Shown here one piece after another: positions 35,789-44,942 of a stretch of DNA of 64,000 bases. Made by a program: the position numbers and the translations under genes. The stretch comes from Bacillota bacterium. GTDB lineage: Bacteria > Bacillota > Clostridia > Lachnospirales > Anaerotignaceae. The DNA lies in contig JAHZDZ010000010.1 in assembly GCA_019422105.1 (NCBI GenBank), positions 1 to 64,000 on the forward strand, read 5' to 3'. Positions within the stretch are counted from its first letter, which is position 1. Each line of letters opens with the position of its first letter. The notes under the pieces are model-generated. The model was not told where the DNA came from and searched no databases. It saw nothing but the letters and a program-made list of their open reading frames with translations.

Positions 35789-36230
35789 TTTTTCTACCCC
35801 CTTATCAAAATCCCTAATCAAAATGCATAGGTGCACTTTTTATACATTTTAACACAAATAGGCCATAAGGAAAACCCGTTTCATATTAAGGTTTTCTTAC
35901 ACATGCCAATGTACAATGAAATTTATCCTTTTATAAGTGTAGACGTAATAATTATACTGAAAAGTTCCTGATTTTTCATAATGTAATGAAACTGTAACAT
36001 AACATTTTCCTTGGATGCCGTCAATGATTACTGTAATATTCATCAAAGGAATCATTCATTCTGAGGCTTTTCAAAAAAATGTCGTGATATTCTGTTCCTC
36101 TTTTTTATTCCTCACCATAACCACCCTTGCAGCCATATTTTTCCCATCTACCCGGATGATACGCACTGTGCCATTTCAGAGGCACTTATCACTGTATAGT
36201 CTTTATATGGGGATTCCCTTATGAAAAACA
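35789..36230. other. AT-rich intergenic region, no gene seen
   Basis: Lies between the start of the SLH gene and the end of ilvN. It presumably contains the SLH promoter, but no clear hexamer pair is visible. A 69-codon plus-strand frame at 36015-36224 lacks a ribosome binding site and protein-like character. Confidence 0.5.
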
Positions 36231-36264
36231 AAAAACGGCTTCCCACAAAATGGGAAACCGTTTT
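36231..36264 (-). terminator. Terminator of ilvBN
   Basis: The stem AAAACGGCTTCCCA / TGGGAAACCGTTTT has one mismatch and a 5-base loop. On the minus strand it is followed by TTTTTTGTTTTTC. Confidence 0.88.
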
Positions 36265-36325
36265 ACTGCATTTCAACTTATACAGCAGACAGCTTTTTTA
36301 AAATGGGAAATTGCTACTTTCCGCC

Positions 36326-36856
36326 TTACTTTGTCACCACAGCCAAATCACTTTGCAGTGTCTCTATGGCAACAACACCTCCCCGTACAATCTCAATCTC
36401 ACCAAACTTTTTCATAATCTCAATGAGCTCGTCATTTCTCCTGTCTGTATTGACCCCCTGTATAATAATGCCGTTAATGCTGTAGTCAATCACCTTGGCA
36501 TCATAGACGCTGGCGATACGGAAAATTTCATCCTTGTCCTTGCCGGAGCAATCCTTTACCTTGATGAAAATCAATTCCTTCATAAAGGTTTCCACCTCCG
36601 TAAAATCAATGACACGGATAATGCCAATACAGCGCCCCAGCTGTTTTTTGACCTGCTCAAAGGTAGGATTATCACTCCTGATACATATCGTAATTCTTGT
36701 AATGGAGGGATCGTCTGTGGTTCCGGCGGTAATGGTCTCCAGATTATAGGCTTTTCCCGCAAAAAGGCCGGATATCTTTGCCAGAATACCGGAATCGTTT
36801 TCTACAAAAAGAGAAATCCACCTTTTTTTCATGTCTTTATTCAAACCCTTATTCAT
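36326..36856 (-). CDS. ilvN: Acetolactate synthase small (regulatory) subunit
   Basis: The ACT-domain regulatory subunit that confers valine feedback inhibition on the IlvB catalytic subunit. The 176-residue protein has an N-terminal ACT domain (KKRWISLFVENDSGILAKISGLFAGKAYNLETI). The C-terminal half binds ligand or stabilises the dimer. The ATG at 36856 has GGAGGGG upstream; GTG at 36865, overlapping the ilvB stop (GTGA), is an alternative start. Co-transcribed with ilvB. Confidence 0.95.
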   Translation of the reverse strand: MNKGLNKDMKKRWISLFVENDSGILAKISGLFAGKAYNLETITAGTTDDPSITRITICIRSDNPTFEQVKKQLGRCIGIIRVIDFTEVETFMKELIFIKVKDCSGKDKDEIFRIASVYDAKVIDYSINGIIIQGVNTDRRNDELIEIMKKFGEIEIVRGGVVAIETLQSDLAVVTK

Positions 36857-36861
36857 AGCCG

Positions 36862-38586
36862 TCACCCCTCCATCATCATTTTATTCAAGGCATCCCCGCC
36901 CTTAACCATCGGCATGACGTTGAGTTCTCTTTCTATCATGACCTCTATGAGTACAGGGACACTTGTGGATTTTTTCGCTTCCGCAACCGCTTCTACGAGC
37001 TCCTCGTCGTTATGTACCCGATAGCCCTTGCATCCATAGGCATCGGCCAACTTCATAAAATCAGGACTGTAGGGAGGACATTCAAAGCCGTCCCTGCCGC
37101 AGTTTCCATCACAGCTTTTCCGCCTTCTCAGACAGGTTGCGGAATAACGCTTGTCATGGAAAAGGTCCTGCCACTGGCGCACCATACCCAAATAACCGTT
37201 ATTCATGATAAATACGATTACAGGCAGCTCCTGTATCACCGCTGTTGCAAGCTCCTGGGAATTCATCTGGAAACCGCCGTCACCGGAAATGCAGATAACC
37301 TTCCTGTCCGGATTTCCAATCTGTGCGCCGATTGCTGCAGGAAGACCAAAGCCCATAGTGCCCAGTCCTCCGCTTGTGATAAACTGCTTGTTTTTGGTAA
37401 TATCCACATACTGAGCCGCCCACATCTGGTGCTGGCCCACATCAGTGACAACCACTGAATTGTCAAATTCCTGATTTACCAGATCAAATACTGCCCTTGG
37501 GGATACGCCGCACTCATTTTGAATTTGCAGGGGGTACTCTTTCTTCCAGCCCTTAATTTGATTCACCCAATCTTCCGTCGGAAGCTCATGAACAGATTTC
37601 AGCATGGATACAACAGCTTTTTTGGCGTCCCCTACAATGGGTATATCCACGACAATATTGCGGGATATGGAAGCCGGATCTATGTCAATATGGATGATTT
37701 TCGCATGAGGCGCAAATTCCTCCACATTCCCCGCAATTCTGTCATTAAAACGGGTGCCGATAGAAAAAAGCACGTCGCAATCCATAATAGCGTTGTTTGC
37801 CGCATAGCTTCCGTGCATGCCCAGGCAGCCTACATAGAGCTCGTGGGTGGTGTCAATGGCGCCCTTTCCCATTATGGTGGAAACGACCGGAACGCGGGTC
37901 TTTTCCACAAGCTCTGTAAACTCTTCGTTGGCCCTGGCGATATTAATGCCGCCGCCCGCCAGAAACAATGGCCTTTTTGCCTCCATCAAAGCATTAACCG
38001 CTTTTTTCAGCTGTCCCTGATGGACATTCTGGCTGGGCTTATAGCTTCTAAGCCCAACAGTTGTTGGAAAGGAATCGCTTCCCACCGCCTCCATAATATC
38101 AATTGGCAGGTCTACAACAACAGGACCCGGACGCCCAGACCTGGCAATATAGAAGGCTTCCTTTAATATCCGGCCCAAATCCCCACGGTTTGTCACCGTT
38201 ACACTGTGCTTTGAGATGCTTCTCGTAATGCCGACAATATCCACCTCCTGAAAGGCGTCATTTCCTATGATTTTAGTCGGTACCTGACCCGTCAGGCATA
38301 CCATAGGCACACTGTCGTAATTCGCTGTCGCTATTCCCGTTACTGCGTTTGTCGCCCCAGGACCGCTTGTTACAAGGCAGACGCCTACTTTTCCTGTAGA
38401 ACGGGCATATCCGTCAGCCGCATGCACAAGCGCCTGCTCATGGCGCGGCAAAATAATCTCTATACCTTCCTGCCTGTATAGTCCGTCAAATGTGGGAATG
38501 ACCTGTCCGCCGGGATAAGCAAACAGCTTATCCACGCCTTCGCTTTTCAGCACGTTAATTAATAATTCTACCCCCGTTATCTGCAT
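36862..38586 (-). CDS. ilvB: Acetolactate synthase large (catalytic) subunit
   Basis: A thiamine-diphosphate enzyme committing pyruvate to valine/leucine, or pyruvate plus 2-oxobutyrate to isoleucine. The 574 residues include the PYR domain (YPGGQVIPTFDGLY, catalytic Glu in PRHEQALVHAADGYAR), the central FAD-binding region (GCLGMHGSYAAN) and the PP domain ThDP motif GDGGFQMNSQELATAV...NNGYLGMVRQ. An insertion rich in Cys/Arg/Gly (about residues 510-530) follows YSATC and is lineage-typical. The ATG at 38586 has GGAAGGAG at 8 bases. Lies downstream of ileS but beyond its terminator. Confidence 0.96.
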   Translation of the reverse strand: MQITGVELLINVLKSEGVDKLFAYPGGQVIPTFDGLYRQEGIEIILPRHEQALVHAADGYARSTGKVGVCLVTSGPGATNAVTGIATANYDSVPMVCLTGQVPTKIIGNDAFQEVDIVGITRSISKHSVTVTNRGDLGRILKEAFYIARSGRPGPVVVDLPIDIMEAVGSDSFPTTVGLRSYKPSQNVHQGQLKKAVNALMEAKRPLFLAGGGINIARANEEFTELVEKTRVPVVSTIMGKGAIDTTHELYVGCLGMHGSYAANNAIMDCDVLFSIGTRFNDRIAGNVEEFAPHAKIIHIDIDPASISRNIVVDIPIVGDAKKAVVSMLKSVHELPTEDWVNQIKGWKKEYPLQIQNECGVSPRAVFDLVNQEFDNSVVVTDVGQHQMWAAQYVDITKNKQFITSGGLGTMGFGLPAAIGAQIGNPDRKVICISGDGGFQMNSQELATAVIQELPVIVFIMNNGYLGMVRQWQDLFHDKRYSATCLRRRKSCDGNCGRDGFECPPYSPDFMKLADAYGCKGYRVHNDEELVEAVAEAKKSTSVPVLIEVMIERELNVMPMVKGGDALNKMMMEG

Positions 38587-38654
38587 TTGTAACACTCCTT
38601 CCTGTATCTTAATTTATATTTTCACGCATCTTGAACTGAAAAAAGGTATTCAAA

Positions 38655-38700
38655 AAGGAGATCCGGCATTTTGATGCCATGAATCCCCTTTTTGCTATAA
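38655..38700 (-). terminator. Terminator of ileS
   Basis: On the minus strand GGGGAT..GGCAT / ATGCC.GATCTCC forms a stem followed by TTTTTGAATACC, 17 bp beyond the ileS stop. It separates ileS from ilvB. Confidence 0.75.
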
Positions 38701-38716
38701 AATTTTCAAGCCTGTT

Positions 38717-41700
38717 TTACTTTTTTTCCACTGTCAGCGTAATCTTTTCTCCGTTTATATTCCATTGCTTGCTGTAGCCCGCTCCCTGTCCCTCTTCTAT
38801 GGACAGAGCCAGAACATCGCCCATTATATCCTCTTTATTCTTTTCCATAATTTCGGCAAGCTTCTCATTTCCTGTGTGGGTAACGGCAATGCGGTCGAGA
38901 ACCTCGAAACCGGCTTCTTTTCTCATGGTCTGTATCTTTGACACAATTTCACGTACAAAGCCCTCCTCAATGAGTTCAGGTGTCAGATTTGTGTCAAGCA
39001 CAACGGTTACATTATTGTAGCTCTCCGCCACAAAACCATCCTTCTGCGCCGTATCAACCAGTACATCCTCCTCCGCAAGCTCAATAGCAGTGTCGTCTAT
39101 TACAAATTTTGCAGCGCCGTTGTCTCTTAGCTCCTTCATAAAAGCGTTTCCATCTACCGCTGCCAGATAAGCTCCGATTTTCGGCACAAGCTTGCCGTAT
39201 TTTTTGCCCAGCGTTCTCAGCTGCGGCTTGAATTTATAGGTTGTAAAGCCCTCGACATCATCTGTGAATGTAACCTGTTTCACATTCAGCTCTTCCGCAA
39301 TAATCTCCGTATACATTTCCGGAAGCTCCCGCTCCGCCTTTACATACATAAGACCGATTGGCTGACGGTTTTTGATATTGGCTGTATTCCTTGCAGCTCT
39401 TCCCTCTACAACAACCTTAAGGACCAAATCCATGTTTTCCTCAAGTTCTTTGTCAACCCAGTCGGCATGGTATACAGGCCAGTCGCACATATGGACGCTT
39501 TCGGGAGCGGCTTCGTCAACCTTTTTCACCAGGTTTTCATAAATTGCCTCCGCCATAAACGGCGTAAACGGAGCTGTAAGCTTTGCCATCGTCACAAGAA
39601 CAGTGTACAGAGTCATATATGCGTTTATCTTGTCCTGAGGCATATCCTTGCCCCAGAATCTCTCCCTGCTCCTTCTCACGTACCAGTTGGACAAATCGTC
39701 CACGAAATCCTGCATCGCCCTTGCAGGTTCTGTAATTTTATAGGAGTCCAGAGATTCATCAACAAATTTATTCAGTGTCTGAAGCTTGGATAATATCCAT
39801 TTGTCCATTGGCGGAAGCTTATCATATTCCAGCTTATAATCCATTGGGTTAAAGCTGTCAATATTTGCATAGAGAACAAAGAACGCATAGGTATTCCAAA
39901 GTGTGCCCATATATTTTCTCTGTACCTCGTTTACTGCCTCCTCATAAAAACGGCTTGGCAGCCAAGGCGCAGAGTTCTCATAGAAGTACCACCTTACGGC
40001 GTCTGCTCCCTGCTTATCCAATACAGTCCATGGATCCACAACATTTCCCTTGTGCTTGCTCATCTTCTGCCCGTTCTTGTCCTGGACATGGCCCAGTACG
40101 ATACAGTTTTTGTATGGAGACTGGTCAAAAATCAGCGTGCTGACAGCCATCAGTGTATAGAACCAGCCTCTTGTCTGGTCTACTGCCTCACTGATGAAAT
40201 CAGCAGGATAGTTTTCCTGAAAGAGCTCCTGATTCTCAAAGGGATAATGGTGCTGCGCAAAAGGCATGCTTCCCGAATCAAACCAGCAGTCAATGACTTC
40301 GCTTACCCTTGTCATAATCTTCCCGCATTTGGGGCAGGTGATATGCACATTGTCGATATAGGGTTTGTGCAGCTCAATTTCTTCCGGACAATCAGGAGAC
40401 ATTTCCTTTAACTCCGCAATGCTTCCGATTGTGTGCCTGTGGCCGCATTCACATTCCCATATGGGAAGAGGCGTACCCCAGTAACGCTCACGGCTCAATC
40501 CCCAGTCGATAACATTTTCAAGGAAATTGCCGAATCGACCTTCCTTGACATTATCGGGATACCAATTCACCGTGCGGTTATTGCGCACCAGATTGTCCCT
40601 CAGCTCCGTCATTTTGATAAACCATGTATCTCTTGCATAGTAGATAAGAGGCGTATCACATCTCCAGCAGAAAGGATAGCTGTGCTCAAAGGCAACAGCC
40701 TTGAATAACGTGCCGTCCTCTTTCATATATTCGATAATCTTAGGATCAGCTGCCTTTACAAACATGCCGCTCCATGGTTTCACTTCCTCTGTCAATAAGC
40801 CCTGGCTGTTGACATACTGTCTGAAAGGCAGATTGTTGTCATGGCCTACCTTGGCATCATCCTCACCAAAGGCGGGAGCAATGTGGACAACCCCTGTACC
40901 GTCCGTCAATGTGACATAGTCGGCACAGACAACAAAAAATCCATTGGGATCCGTTTCAATAAAGCTAAAAAGGGGCTCGTATCTGGTTCCCTTCAATTCC
41001 TCTCCGGTCATGGTCTCCACAATCTCGTAACCCTCGCCCAAAACGGTATCAAGAAGGGCCTTTGCCATGGTCAGGTATTCTCCCTTGAAGAGCACTCTGG
41101 CATAGGTTTCCTTTGGATTTACCGCCAGTGCCACATTGGATGGAAGTGTCCACGGCGTTGTGGTCCATGCCAGAATATATTCATTGTCTTTGCCTGCCAC
41201 CTTAAATTTACCGATAACAGACATTTCCTTGACGTCCTTATAACCTTGGGCAACCTCATGGCTGGAAAGAGCGGTGCCGCATCTTGGACAATAAGGCACT
41301 ACCTTATGACCCTTATAGAGAAGACCCTTATCCCAAATCTGCTTTAAAGCCCACCACTCGGACTCAATGTACTCGTTGTGGTAGGTAACATATGGGTGAT
41401 CCATGTCAGCCCAGAAGCCAACCCTGTCGCTCATATCACGCCATTCGGATTCATACTTCCATACGCTCTCCTTACATTTTTCAATAAACGGCTCAACACC
41501 GTACTCCTCAATCTGAGGCTTGCCGCTGATACCGAGCATTTTTTCCACTTCCAGCTCCACAGGAAGGCCGTGGGTATCCCAGCCCGCCTTACGGAGCACT
41601 TTGTAACCCTTCATGGTTTTGTATCTCGGAATCAAATCCTTTACAGCCCTTGTGATAATATGTCCGATATGAGGCTTTCCGTTTGCCGTTGGAGGGCCGT

Positions 41701-41833
41701 CATAGAATGTAAATACAGGACAGCCTTCTCTGGCCTTGATACTCTTTTCAAAAATATCATGATCTTTCCAAAACTTCTGGATTTCCTTTTCTCTTTCAAC
41801 AAATTCAAGATTTGTTGATACCTTGTCATACAT
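38717..41833 (-). CDS. ileS: Isoleucyl-tRNA synthetase
   Basis: A class Ia synthetase of 1038 residues. The HIGH signature lies in PTANGKPHIGHI (about 46-58), the KMSKS loop is KMSKHKGNV (about 592), and the CP1 editing domain contains WTTTPWTLPSN. Cys pairs in a CPKCGKI segment near residue 500 form a zinc-binding site. Length and C-terminal extension fit the eukaryote-like (IleRS2) class found in many anaerobes, which is often mupirocin-tolerant; that class call is inference. Controlled by the T-box leader upstream. Confidence 0.96.
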   Translation of the reverse strand: MYDKVSTNLEFVEREKEIQKFWKDHDIFEKSIKAREGCPVFTFYDGPPTANGKPHIGHIITRAVKDLIPRYKTMKGYKVLRKAGWDTHGLPVELEVEKMLGISGKPQIEEYGVEPFIEKCKESVWKYESEWRDMSDRVGFWADMDHPYVTYHNEYIESEWWALKQIWDKGLLYKGHKVVPYCPRCGTALSSHEVAQGYKDVKEMSVIGKFKVAGKDNEYILAWTTTPWTLPSNVALAVNPKETYARVLFKGEYLTMAKALLDTVLGEGYEIVETMTGEELKGTRYEPLFSFIETDPNGFFVVCADYVTLTDGTGVVHIAPAFGEDDAKVGHDNNLPFRQYVNSQGLLTEEVKPWSGMFVKAADPKIIEYMKEDGTLFKAVAFEHSYPFCWRCDTPLIYYARDTWFIKMTELRDNLVRNNRTVNWYPDNVKEGRFGNFLENVIDWGLSRERYWGTPLPIWECECGHRHTIGSIAELKEMSPDCPEEIELHKPYIDNVHITCPKCGKIMTRVSEVIDCWFDSGSMPFAQHHYPFENQELFQENYPADFISEAVDQTRGWFYTLMAVSTLIFDQSPYKNCIVLGHVQDKNGQKMSKHKGNVVDPWTVLDKQGADAVRWYFYENSAPWLPSRFYEEAVNEVQRKYMGTLWNTYAFFVLYANIDSFNPMDYKLEYDKLPPMDKWILSKLQTLNKFVDESLDSYKITEPARAMQDFVDDLSNWYVRRSRERFWGKDMPQDKINAYMTLYTVLVTMAKLTAPFTPFMAEAIYENLVKKVDEAAPESVHMCDWPVYHADWVDKELEENMDLVLKVVVEGRAARNTANIKNRQPIGLMYVKAERELPEMYTEIIAEELNVKQVTFTDDVEGFTTYKFKPQLRTLGKKYGKLVPKIGAYLAAVDGNAFMKELRDNGAAKFVIDDTAIELAEEDVLVDTAQKDGFVAESYNNVTVVLDTNLTPELIEEGFVREIVSKIQTMRKEAGFEVLDRIAVTHTGNEKLAEIMEKNKEDIMGDVLALSIEEGQGAGYSKQWNINGEKITLTVEKK

Positions 41834-42190
41834 GGGAAATAATCCTCCTTTAAATTTTTACTATTCCTTAGTGTTGACCGTTTACGCAATAAAAAAACTC
41901 TTCCGCCTGTCTGAATAACAGGACGAAAGAGTTGCCTTTTCGCGGTACCACCTGATTTGGCATTTAAAAATGCCCACCTCATCTGCATAACAAACATTAT
42001 GCTCCCTTCCTAACGTAAGGATTCCGTCGGTATTTACTGAGCCTTAGCCGTTCAATCCGCCACTCCAGGGTGATGTTCAATATCTTTTACTTAGACCGGG
42101 CTCACACCTTCCCCGACTCGCTTTGCCGTTCAAAAACACTTACTGTCCCTTTCACAGTGTTTCCAATATAAAATTACTCTGCTTAATTAC
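41834..42190 (-). promoter_or_regulatory. T-box leader of ileS, ATC specifier
   Basis: The minus strand carries the T-box motif AGGTGGTACCGCG (around 41940-41953) followed by the terminator hairpin at 41897-41933 (arms AACTCTT..CGTCCTG / CAGG.CGGAAGAGTT) and a T7 run. Stem I landmarks occur upstream, including GGTGTGAGCCC. GAACATCACC (near 42072-42081) places an ATC isoleucine specifier right after the GAAC box. The leader also has an extra GC-rich stem-II-like region. Confidence 0.92.
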
Positions 42191-42192
42191 GG

Positions 42193-42221
42193 ATTATACA
42201 ATGCTTTTTTCATTTTGTAAA
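42193..42221 (-). promoter_or_regulatory. Promoter of the ileS T-box transcript
   Basis: On the minus strand TTTACA (42216-42221) and TATAAT (42193-42198) are separated by 17 bp, immediately upstream of the leader. Confidence 0.8.
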
Positions 42222-42241
42222 GGGATTTTTGTTAATTTCAT

Positions 42242-42270
42242 TTGAATTCCAGGTAATGATTGTGTATAAT
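42242..42270 (+). promoter_or_regulatory. Promoter of pncB
   Basis: TTGAAT (42242-42247), a 17-bp spacer and TATAAT (42265-42270), about 72 bp before the pncB start. It is back-to-back with the ileS promoter. Confidence 0.8.
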
Positions 42271-42341
42271 AACCCTTAATATGAAGTGTATATCCACTTG
42301 TCTTTGCAGGCGGAAAATAAAAACGAAGGGACCAATGAAAA

Positions 42342-43790
42342 ATGGAAATGAACGACCTGACACTTTTGACAGACTTCTATGAACTCACCATGATGCAGGG
42401 GTATCACACAACAAAATCCAGCAATAAAACTGTTGTCTTTGATGTCTTTTACCGCACAAACCCGTGCGGCAACGGCTACGCCATCATGGCAGGGCTGGAA
42501 CAGGCGATAGAATATATTACAAAGCTTCATTTTACTAAGGAGGATATTGATTATCTGAGAAGCCTTGATACCTTTTCCGAGGATTTTTTAACGTATCTGG
42601 AAGGCTTCCGCTTTACAGGCGATATTTGGGCAATCCCCGAGGGAACAGTCATTTTTCCAATGGAGCCTCTGGTACGCGTTACAGCGCCCATTATGGAGGC
42701 GCAGCTGGTGGAAACCGCCCTTTTAAATATTATTAATCATCAAAGCCTTATTGCCACTAAGGCGGCAAGGGTCTGCTGGGCAGCAGAGGGAGATCCCGTT
42801 TTGGAATTTGGCCTTCGCCGCGCGCAGGGACCTGATGCGGGAACCTATGGCGCAAGAGCGGCTGTAATCGGCGGCTGCGTGGGGACAAGCAATGTACTCT
42901 GCGGCAAGCTTTTTGACATTCCCGTCAAGGGAACCCATGCCCACAGCTGGGTTATGAGCTTTCCAAGCGAGCTGGAAGCATTCCGCGAATATGCCAGAAT
43001 TTTCCCCAATGCCTGTACCCTTCTGGTAGATACCTATAATACACTGGAACAGGGCGTGCCTAACGCCATTAAAATTTTCCAGGAAATGAAGGACGCCGGA
43101 ATTCCATTGAAAAATTACGGTATACGTCTGGACAGCGGAGACTTGGCATACCTTTCCAAGGAAGCAAGAATTATGCTTGACAAGGCCGGATTTCCTGACG
43201 CTATTATCAGTGCCTCAAGCGATTTGGATGAAAACCTTATCGCCAGTCTGAAACTGCAGGGGGCAAAAATTTCACTTTGGGGTGTAGGAACAAAGCTGAT
43301 AACTTCTGATGACTGCCCCGCTTTCGGCGGTGTTTATAAGCTTGCGGCGGAAACGGATGAAAACGGGGCCTTTATGCCGAAAATCAAGCTTTCCAATAAT
43401 CCTATCAAGGTGACAAACCCCGGCGTCAAAAAGATATTCCGTATATATGATGCTAAGACAAATAAAATAAAAGCTGATTTAATAGCCCTTAACGACGAGA
43501 CCATAGACGAAACAAAACCCCTTCAGCTTTTTGACCATACAGCCAAATGGAAGAAAATGAATTTGAAACCTGGATCTTATTATATACGGGAGTTGTTGGT
43601 TCCCATATTTGAAAAGGGAAAATGCATTTATAAATCTCCCAGGGTTATGGATATTCGCCAATACTGCAAGGAGGAACTGGAAAGCCTGTGGCCTGAGCAC
43701 AAGAGGCTTAACAATCCTCATATTGTACCGGTTGACCTTTCTGAAAGATTATTCAGCCTGAAAAACGAGCTGATTGACCAGATGAGTTGA
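42342..43790 (+). CDS. pncB: Nicotinate phosphoribosyltransferase
   Basis: Converts nicotinate and PRPP to nicotinate mononucleotide in NAD salvage (Preiss-Handler pathway). The 482 residues open NDLTLLTDFYELTMMQGY, and also show FGLRRAQGPDAG and GTHAHSWVMSF (phosphoacceptor His region), YGIRLDSGDL and the C-terminal ISLWGVGTKL phosphate-binding region. Monocistronic, with its own promoter and terminator. Confidence 0.96.
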   Translation: MEMNDLTLLTDFYELTMMQGYHTTKSSNKTVVFDVFYRTNPCGNGYAIMAGLEQAIEYITKLHFTKEDIDYLRSLDTFSEDFLTYLEGFRFTGDIWAIPEGTVIFPMEPLVRVTAPIMEAQLVETALLNIINHQSLIATKAARVCWAAEGDPVLEFGLRRAQGPDAGTYGARAAVIGGCVGTSNVLCGKLFDIPVKGTHAHSWVMSFPSELEAFREYARIFPNACTLLVDTYNTLEQGVPNAIKIFQEMKDAGIPLKNYGIRLDSGDLAYLSKEARIMLDKAGFPDAIISASSDLDENLIASLKLQGAKISLWGVGTKLITSDDCPAFGGVYKLAAETDENGAFMPKIKLSNNPIKVTNPGVKKIFRIYDAKTNKIKADLIALNDETIDETKPLQLFDHTAKWKKMNLKPGSYYIRELLVPIFEKGKCIYKSPRVMDIRQYCKEELESLWPEHKRLNNPHIVPVDLSERLFSLKNELIDQMS

Positions 43791-43799
43791 TGTTTTTTT

Positions 43800-43829
43800 A
43801 TTTGGGGGCAAAAATTTGCCCCCAAATAA
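43800..43829 (+). terminator. Terminator of pncB
   Basis: ATTTGGGGGCAAA and its complement form a 13-bp stem with a 4-base loop, 9 bp after the pncB stop and preceded by T7. Confidence 0.85.
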
Positions 43830-43886
43830 AAAATATACTTGACTTATAGTGAAAAAGTTCATAAAATAATAAGGCATGATAAATTT

Positions 43887-43956
43887 GTTTCAGTAGCTCA
43901 GCTGGATAGAGTACTCGCCTCCTAAGGGGAAGGTGTGCATCCACCAAATTTCATAT
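43887..43956 (+). pseudogene. Degenerate tRNA-Arg copy
   Basis: The first 40 bases match the intact tRNA-Arg(CCT) immediately downstream with three mismatches (positions 6, 16 and 26), including the D-arm and anticodon loop CTCCTAA. After that the anticodon stem cannot close (CTCGC against GGGGA) and no proper T-arm or acceptor 3' strand is present. It looks like a truncated or decayed tandem duplicate rather than a functional tRNA. Confidence 0.75.
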
Positions 43957-44030
43957 GTTTCTGTAGCTCAGTTGGATAGAGCACTCGCCTCCTAAGCGAG
44001 GGGTCGTGGGTTCAAGTCCCGCCAGGAACA
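43957..44030 (+). tRNA. tRNA-Arg (anticodon CCT)
   Basis: The 74-nt cloverleaf has acceptor strands GTTTCTG / CAGGAAC with one G-T pair, discriminator A, D-arm GCTC..GAGC, anticodon arm CTCGC-CTCCTAA-GCGAG (anticodon CCT) and T-arm GTGGG-TTCAAGT-CCCGC (G-C closing). CCA is not encoded. A terminator follows at once. An integrase remnant lies about 150 bp downstream, which makes this tRNA a likely former attachment site. Confidence 0.95.
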
Positions 44031-44034
44031 GCGT

Positions 44035-44068
44035 AAAACCCTGAAATTTCAACGATTTCAGGGTTTTT
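44035..44068 (+). terminator. Terminator of the tRNA-Arg transcript
   Basis: AAAACCCTGAAAT, loop TTCAACG, ATTTCAGGGTTTTT; T-rich tail. Confidence 0.9.
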
Positions 44069-44179
44069 ATTTTTTCCAAAATATTTTTTGAAATTTTCCA
44101 TTCTGAACTCCCTTCCTCTAAATTCTTGCTAATAAAAAAGGCTGAAATTTCATTTCCCTGCTAATACAAAATTAGCAGT

Positions 44180-44450
44180 TTAAATCGCCTTTTTCAAAAG
44201 CCCCATTATTTCCTTTAAAGTCTCCTGAGAAATACCGCTGTCTTTCGCCAAAATATCCATAATATCCTTTGCGCTTTCTTTTACATCATTTGCCGTACCT
44301 TCTTCCTTCGGCTCTATTATGTAATTGTTTGTTTTTGAATCCAGCCCCAGATCGATATAAAAATCATCATTCATTTTTTTGGCATTAAACCGCCTGTCCT
44401 CGTCCATGATGTGCGCATATTGGTCTGTTACCATATGCATATCGTTATAT
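44180..44450 (-). pseudogene. Tyrosine recombinase remnant (C-terminal end)
   Basis: The frame carries MHMVTDQYAHIMDEDRRFNAKK, which matches the end of phage/Tn916-type tyrosine integrases (consensus like MVTD.YSHI.DEDR..NA), including the catalytic Tyr in DQYAHI. It is followed by a family-atypical acidic tail (about 50 residues) to the stop. The N-terminal and core domains (Arg-His-x-x-Arg) are missing. Upstream it runs out of frame into an MBL fragment. Position beside the tRNA-Arg 3' end is typical of an integrase next to an attachment site. Confidence 0.65.
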
Positions 44451-44807
44451 TCACTTGACAGGCCGTGATATATCCAGTCGCTTTTTCTTTATTGACAAAA
44501 GCAAATTTTCGAAAACCCTCGTATTATTTTGCACTTGCGGTATATAGATTTTTCCAATATCAATTTTTTCAATAATATCGTCCATAGTATTGATGTGGTC
44601 GGCGTGGGGGTGCGTGGCTACAATGTAGTCAATTGATGTAACCCCTTCCTTTTCAAGATAATCAATTATACTATCAGGCTCTTTGCTATACACAGCGTCA
44701 ATCAGCATATAATGATTTTCCAATTCCAATAATGCACAATCAGCTTGTCCCACGTCTATGTAATCAATTTCTAAATCTAGTTGCTCGGCTGTATAAACAA
44801 TACACAG
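44451..44807 (-). pseudogene. MBL-fold hydrolase fragment (ComEC/Rec2-like)
   Basis: The open frame reads ...LDLEIDYIDVGQADCALLEL, then IDYIVATHPHADHINTM, the HxHxDH zinc motif of metallo-beta-lactamase-fold proteins of the ComEC-like secreted group. It lacks the signal peptide and the C-terminal half, about 119 codons remaining of an expected ~250-300. Its upstream end abuts a palindrome (44807-44838), and its downstream end runs into the integrase remnant in another frame. This looks like two successive deletion or insertion scars. Confidence 0.75.
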
Positions 44808-44838
44808 TCATGACCACGCCTTTAGGCGTGGTCATGAC
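44807..44838. repeat. 14-bp perfect palindrome, IS200/IS605-like end
   Basis: GTCATGACCACGCC, loop TTTA, then the exact complement. A hairpin with a GCCTTTAGGC core near the end of an element is the type recognised by IS200/IS605 TnpA transposases. No tnpA or tnpB is present in the flanking 200 bp, so this would be a scar or a non-autonomous end. The MBL fragment starts exactly at its edge. Assignment is inferred from hairpin shape only. Confidence 0.55.
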
Positions 44839-44942
44839 TTCAAGTTACAATGTATTGCTTCTTAATTGCCGGCCATTAAAATTATTCTAATACCAGCAAA
44901 ATTTCTATATGTTGTTTTAATTATTATGTAATTCTACAATAG

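Noticed and set aside
43887..43956. A second functional tRNA-Arg
   Set aside because: Anticodon stem mismatches and missing T-arm and acceptor 3' strand; treated as a degenerate copy.
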